Assembly: GCF_050948175.1 (NCBI RefSeq)
Contig: NC_135194.1
Span: 4,580,033 to 4,644,032 of the forward strand
Direction: 5' to 3'
Origin: Xylocopa sonorina
Taxonomy: Eukaryota; Arthropoda; Insecta; Hymenoptera; Apidae
DNA length: 64,000 nucleotides
Below, one piece after another: positions 61,401 to 64,000 of the stretch (positions are counted from its first letter, which is position 1; every line of letters begins with the position of its first letter). The position numbers and the translations under genes are program-made. The notes under the pieces were generated by a model. The model did not search any database, was not told the DNA's origin, and saw only the letters and a list, made by a program, of their open reading frames with translations.

Positions 61401-63253
61401 TCGAACATTCCACCAGATCAATCAATTTCCAGACCGTAATAGAAACATTCAGATCCTTGTGCGACGTTGTAAACGAATTACAATTACAAACATTTAGTAT
61501 CGCACAAACCTATCTAGACTCCGTATCCTGGTCCCGAATCCAGAAAATCCTTCAGGACCTGTTTTATGAAACAACTGTCCAGATTACGGTCTGCCAGGGC
61601 CTCATTAAAACCCCTTCGGTCGAAGAGCGACTGAAAATAATAAGAGAAAACCACGACTCCCCTGTGGGAGGTCACAAAGGGGTTAATAAAACTTATTCTC
61701 GCATCAGACAACAATACTTTTGGCCAAACATGAAAACACAAATACAAGAATATATTGGCAAATGTAAAAGTTGTCAGACAGAGAAACTGGTCCGGGTAAA
61801 GACCAGACAGCCTCTCACTTTAACCGACACCCCTGGCAGGGCATTCGATAAGATTTCAATGGACGTAATGGGTCCTCTTCCCGAAACTTCCGACGGTTAT
61901 ACAAGTATCCTCACGATCCAAGATCTCCTCACTAAATACTCAGTCGCAGTTCCTCTCAAAACCACCACCGCAGTAGACATTGCCGAAGCTTTAATAAAAG
62001 AATTCATTTGTAAATTCGGATGCCCGAAAGGCATACTCACGGACCAAGGTTCGAACTTTATAAATAGCTTGATTAAAGCCATAGCAATCAAATTCCGTAT
62101 TAAGCAATACAAGTCCACTGCGTTCCATCCACAGACAAACGGGTCCGTTGAACGATCTCACCACGTCCTGGCCGAATATCTGAAGCATTACATAGAGTCG
62201 AGTAACGATTGGGTGAATTGGTTACCGTATGCAATGTTTTCATACAACACCAGTGTGCACGAGGGTACATTATACACCCCACACGAACTAGTGTTCGGCA
62301 GGATAGCTAGGACGCCGTCAGCCACTCCTTTTCAGGACAGCTCTGATAACGAAACTTATAGCGACTATCTTATACAACTTCAGGAGAAAATCTCGAAATC
62401 TCAGGATTTGGCTAAAGCCAATCTAGACAATGCGAAATGCCGTTCTAAATATTATTATGACCGAAATCTCAATGTCCAAAACTTCGAGGTAGGCCAATGG
62501 GTCTATCTTTTAAAAGAGCCGAACAAACATAAGTTCCAGGCACAATACTCTGGACCGTACCGTATCCTCGAAATTTTGGGCAACTGTAATGTTAAGCTAA
62601 ATGTAAAAGGGCGCCATAAAATTGTTCATACGAACAAAATCAAAATTTGTAAACGAATGCATAGTATGCAGAGTGTGGATGCTAGTGAAAGAAAAGTGCG
62701 AAAAACTGAAAATGAAGTCAGTGAGAGCAGTGACATTCAAACGAACGCTGAAAGTGAAAGCGACGAAAGTGCCTGCAATCCGAAGGAAGCCCGCAGTCAC
62801 GGTCCAATCTCCAAACGTTATCGCCAGGATCAACCAGGCGAAAAACCTCAGATTCCGCAGCATCCAGCCGACAGGACCAAGAGAAGGATCCAGCATCCCG
62901 AAATCTACCCAACAGACAAGAGATCTCGGCATGGCCGAGATTCTTTTTCCAAGGGGGGTGGTGTAACGTCAGGCGTACCGCCTGCCACCCTCCGGCGTCC
63001 ACCTCATCATCCCCAGCATCCGTATCCGGAGCCCCTGCACACGGGCCACCCGCCGACTCGCCGTCCCTACAGAAGGAGACAAAGGTACGAGAGGGAAGAG
63101 GGATGCAGCATGCCGCGCCCACGCGCGATCTCCACACACGAGGGGGAGGACTTCACCCCGTATTACGAGGGCGAGGAGCTCTCCGACACGTACTGGGTCG
63201 AATCCCCAGCAATCACGAAGCCCTATACGTACTTCTCGTACATGTGGGATTAG
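58340..63253 (+). CDS. pol: Pol polyprotein (protease-RT-RNase H-integrase), copy 3
   Basis: Read after -1 slippage, it adds about 1,635 residues to Gag. Protease has DTGA at 58532-58543 and ILG near 58730. A Pro/Lys-rich linker follows. RT has Asp of VIDYR near 59876, FDLASGFHQ with Asp at 59981, and YLDD at 60167-60178. RNase H has Asp 60614, Glu 60737 and Asp 60812. A long connector leads to integrase with His 61652 and 61673 and Cys 61763 and 61772, then Asp 61862, Asp 62042 and Glu 62150 (DD35E) and GPY at 62552. All catalytic residues are present. The frame continues through the PPT into the LTR to a TAG at 63251-63253. It has Cys for Arg in the NAK(R/C)RSK stretch compared with the other copies. 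The open frame upstream of the slip site overlaps gag and is probably not translated separately. Confidence 0.96.
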   Translation, partial: GKRQWPPHPPRDRWRGRAPSPSSRREQLQRGNRRNAAINITGKTSTPNVILKSDLLISPTRFMVDTGAEINIIKRSALKASARIDKSEIVIITGVTDGKTATLGTVNLVIFGRVVPFNVVEDDFPLKPSGILGSGFCMDAEISFPNKIIKWNGKRIPFEDDIETLEEPSPDSKIKPLLSPKRKQAPRTESIPPPPPRPPRKSSPPLKRDAATKSKLRTQDKAASPKSGDRISIPPRSNIGIKVRVVNSNLAEGIIPRIDLAPGIFFGNALVRVIRGKAVTRIINSSDRAVEIALPEIVLEPAQIMTPLHEEDSPSLYPVFSKSTKSNVSAVPIGSSQKGKTSISFSSQTPYSTIETPPSRCKIANVQQISYAQAVKNNIQQAPLKQTSKSANPSKSRLDRILSLLRLDHLNAEEREHVVRLVQSTQELFHIEGDKLGHTSATTHKIPTVDDRPVNVKQYRFPPAHKEEIRRQVDKFLQNGVISPSKSPYNSPLWVVPKKPDSLGNKQWRVVIDYRALNEKSVADAYPLPCITEILDQLGSAKYFSTFDLASGFHQIPMEPADAPKTAFSTPHGHYEFKRMPFGLKNAPATFQRLMDNVLSGLQGNEIFVYLDDIVIYASSLQEHRLKFDKLTQRLKEANLVLQPDKCEFLRREVSYLGHIISEHGVKPDPAKISAVKNFPRPRNAKQIKQFLGLAGYYRRFIANFSNIAKPLTNLLKKDAPFVWRNEQENSFVKLRDCLCEAPILQYPNFKQPFVITTDASAEAIGAILSQGPIGRDLPIAYTSRLLNAAEKNYSTIEKECLAIVYAVHYFRPYIYGNQFKLVTDHRPLVWMNSVKDPSSRLVRWRLKLAEFDYEMVYKSGKTNLNADALSRNPAQIFPLSYSENSEDDIFDVPPETRKKYTTLAPPPTPVTSEPELPTPGTSFRTNTAPPPQVASDSTDFYTPAPNEFFRREPLFNFSRDALSTRRDNVVVFVTQSGHPYDTGAKDLANAEKFLPNKNHVLTKAKVIQIGNEFQIQLPIIEHSTRSINFQTVIETFRSLCDVVNELQLQTFSIAQTYLDSVSWSRIQKILQDLFYETTVQITVCQGLIKTPSVEERLKIIRENHDSPVGGHKGVNKTYSRIRQQYFWPNMKTQIQEYIGKCKSCQTEKLVRVKTRQPLTLTDTPGRAFDKISMDVMGPLPETSDGYTSILTIQDLLTKYSVAVPLKTTTAVDIAEALIKEFICKFGCPKGILTDQGSNFINSLIKAIAIKFRIKQYKSTAFHPQTNGSVERSHHVLAEYLKHYIESSNDWVNWLPYAMFSYNTSVHEGTLYTPHELVFGRIARTPSATPFQDSSDNETYSDYLIQLQEKISKSQDLAKANLDNAKCRSKYYYDRNLNVQNFEVGQWVYLLKEPNKHKFQAQYSGPYRILEILGNCNVKLNVKGRHKIVHTNKIKICKRMHSMQSVDASERKVRKTENEVSESSDIQTNAESESDESACNPKEARSHGPISKRYRQDQPGEKPQIPQHPADRTKRRIQHPEIYPTDKRSRHGRDSFSKGGGVTSGVPPATLRRPPHHPQHPYPEPLHTGHPPTRRPYRRRQRYEREEGCSMPRPRAISTHEGEDFTPYYEGEELSDTYWVESPAITKPYTYFSYMWD
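62951..62961 (+). other. Polypurine tract, copy 3
   Basis: AAGGGGGGTGG lies immediately before the 3' LTR and would prime plus-strand synthesis. It is inside the open pol frame, so it is translated as well. Confidence 0.85.
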
Positions 63254-64000
63254 AATAAGCACACTACTCACCTATGTACATACACACCAACACACACCTA
63301 GATTTAAGTGAATATATGTATATATTTTATTCATGCACGGTTATGTTCCGTGCACTCGCGCGCACACTCGACGCTCGCGGCTCACGCTTAACGCGGGCCG
63401 CGCCCCACTCCGAACGGCCGCCCCACCACGAGGGCCGAGCGGCCGCCCTACTCCGACCGTCCGCCCCACCGCGAGGGCCCAGCGACTCGCGCGCCGCGCG
63501 ACCCGAGGAGGTCGCGGACGCGAGATCCGAGAGTCAGTTCGCGTCTCATCTCCGAACCGGAGAGTTCCCAACTCATCTCCGAACTGGAGAGTTCCAATCT
63601 CATCTCCGAACTGGAGAGTTCTAATCCAGCATCCGAACGATGCACTTCCGATCCGAGCAATAGGCTCATTCGCAACGAGCAATTAGCTCTAATGCATTCG
63701 TCTCTATCCATACTCCCATAGCGGAGTCCATTCGATACTTTATACTATTTCTAATTCTCATTGTAATCGCTAGTCAGTAACTTAGAACTTAGTCAAGTGT
63801 ATTTAGTATAGTGAAATCATAGAATATAGTTTATTTTTACCAGATTCAAAGTATCTTTATTCGAGTCCAAATACAATTCCTTAATTCTACTCCACGGGTA
63901 CGCTCGCGATTATTCTATTTCTATATCTCATCTGCGATAGTCTTGAGGCTCGACGACTAGAGCGAACCAGCGCTTAGTTGCTCCATCCTCACTTCTACCG
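62962..64000 (+). repeat. 3' LTR of copy 3, truncated by window end
   Basis: The first 1,039 bp of the LTR align without gaps to 55519-56557. No difference was noticed, including in all open frames. It holds the LTR-encoded pol tail (62962-63253), TATA, hairpin and 27-bp repeats (63545-63625). It stops in the middle of the duplicated CTAGAGCGAACC region because the window ends. Confidence 0.95.

Larger units (their letters stand above)
55519..64000 (+). mobile_element. Ty3/Gypsy LTR retrotransposon, copy 3 (near complete)
   Basis: It has a full 5' LTR, a 5,909-bp interior with intact gag and pol, and 1,039 bp of the 3' LTR before the window ends. About 495 bp is missing if the LTRs are equal in length. 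The interior has no indels relative to copy 2, and the two LTRs are collinear over the visible 1,039 bp with no difference noticed. It sits in the satellite after CTAGGTAT, so the likely target duplication is GTAT; the right-hand copy is outside the window. It has the opposite orientation to copy 2 and the same as copy 1. Confidence 0.96.

Noticed and set aside
62600..64000. An env gene downstream of pol
   Set aside because: Pol runs directly into the LTR. There is no room for a further gene and no signal peptide or transmembrane segment in that region.

Overview
This is eukaryotic, non-genic heterochromatin. Two things fill the window: a long tandem satellite array with a 174-bp monomer, and three copies of one long-LTR Ty3/Gypsy (Metaviridae) retrotransposon sitting inside it. 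No host protein gene, tRNA or rRNA is visible. The retroelement's pol order (protease, RT, RNase H, integrase), its 4-bp target duplication and a leucine-tRNA-type primer site suggest an insect or other arthropod. That assignment is inference. The setting looks centromeric or pericentromeric: the period is nucleosome-sized, higher-order repeats are present, and the monomer is rich in short dyads.

Layout. (1) 1-3622: the 3' part of retroelement copy 1 (+ strand), with the end of pol and a complete 1,614-bp 3' LTR. (2) 3623-20444: satellite array A, about 97 monomers. (3) 20445-29411: retroelement copy 2 (- strand), complete at 8,967 bp, with two 1,529-bp LTRs, intact gag and pol, PBS and PPT. 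It is flanked by a CAAT target duplication that splits one satellite monomer cleanly. (4) 29412-55518: satellite array B, about 150 monomers, with nested higher-order repeats (5-mer of 871 bp, 9-mer of 1,566 bp, 13-mer of 2,262 bp) and a block of about 8.36 kb duplicated in tandem. (5) 55519-64000: retroelement copy 3 (+ strand), with a complete 5' LTR, PBS, intact gag and pol, PPT and the first 1,039 bp of the 3' LTR before the window ends.

How the element works, as read from the sequence. The LTR carries a TATA box and a hairpin. RNA would be primed at a PBS 13 nt inside the 5' LTR. Gag (439 aa, two CCHC knuckles) is followed in the -1 frame by Pol. The junction has an in-frame GGGAAAC slippery heptamer, a 6-nt spacer and a GC-rich stem, giving a predicted Gag-Pol of about 2,040 aa. 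Pol has no visible chromodomain and there is no env gene. Unusually, the pol frame runs across the PPT and 292 bp into the 3' LTR, so its last 96 residues are LTR-encoded. Copies 1 and 3 differ there mostly at synonymous positions.

Most worth following up: the LTR-encoded Pol tail, the frameshift cassette (copy 2 carries a pol-frame stop just upstream of the slip site), the apparent concentration of a young element family in one satellite, and the multi-level repeat architecture with dense dyads. Identity statements are from reading by eye, not from computed alignments.
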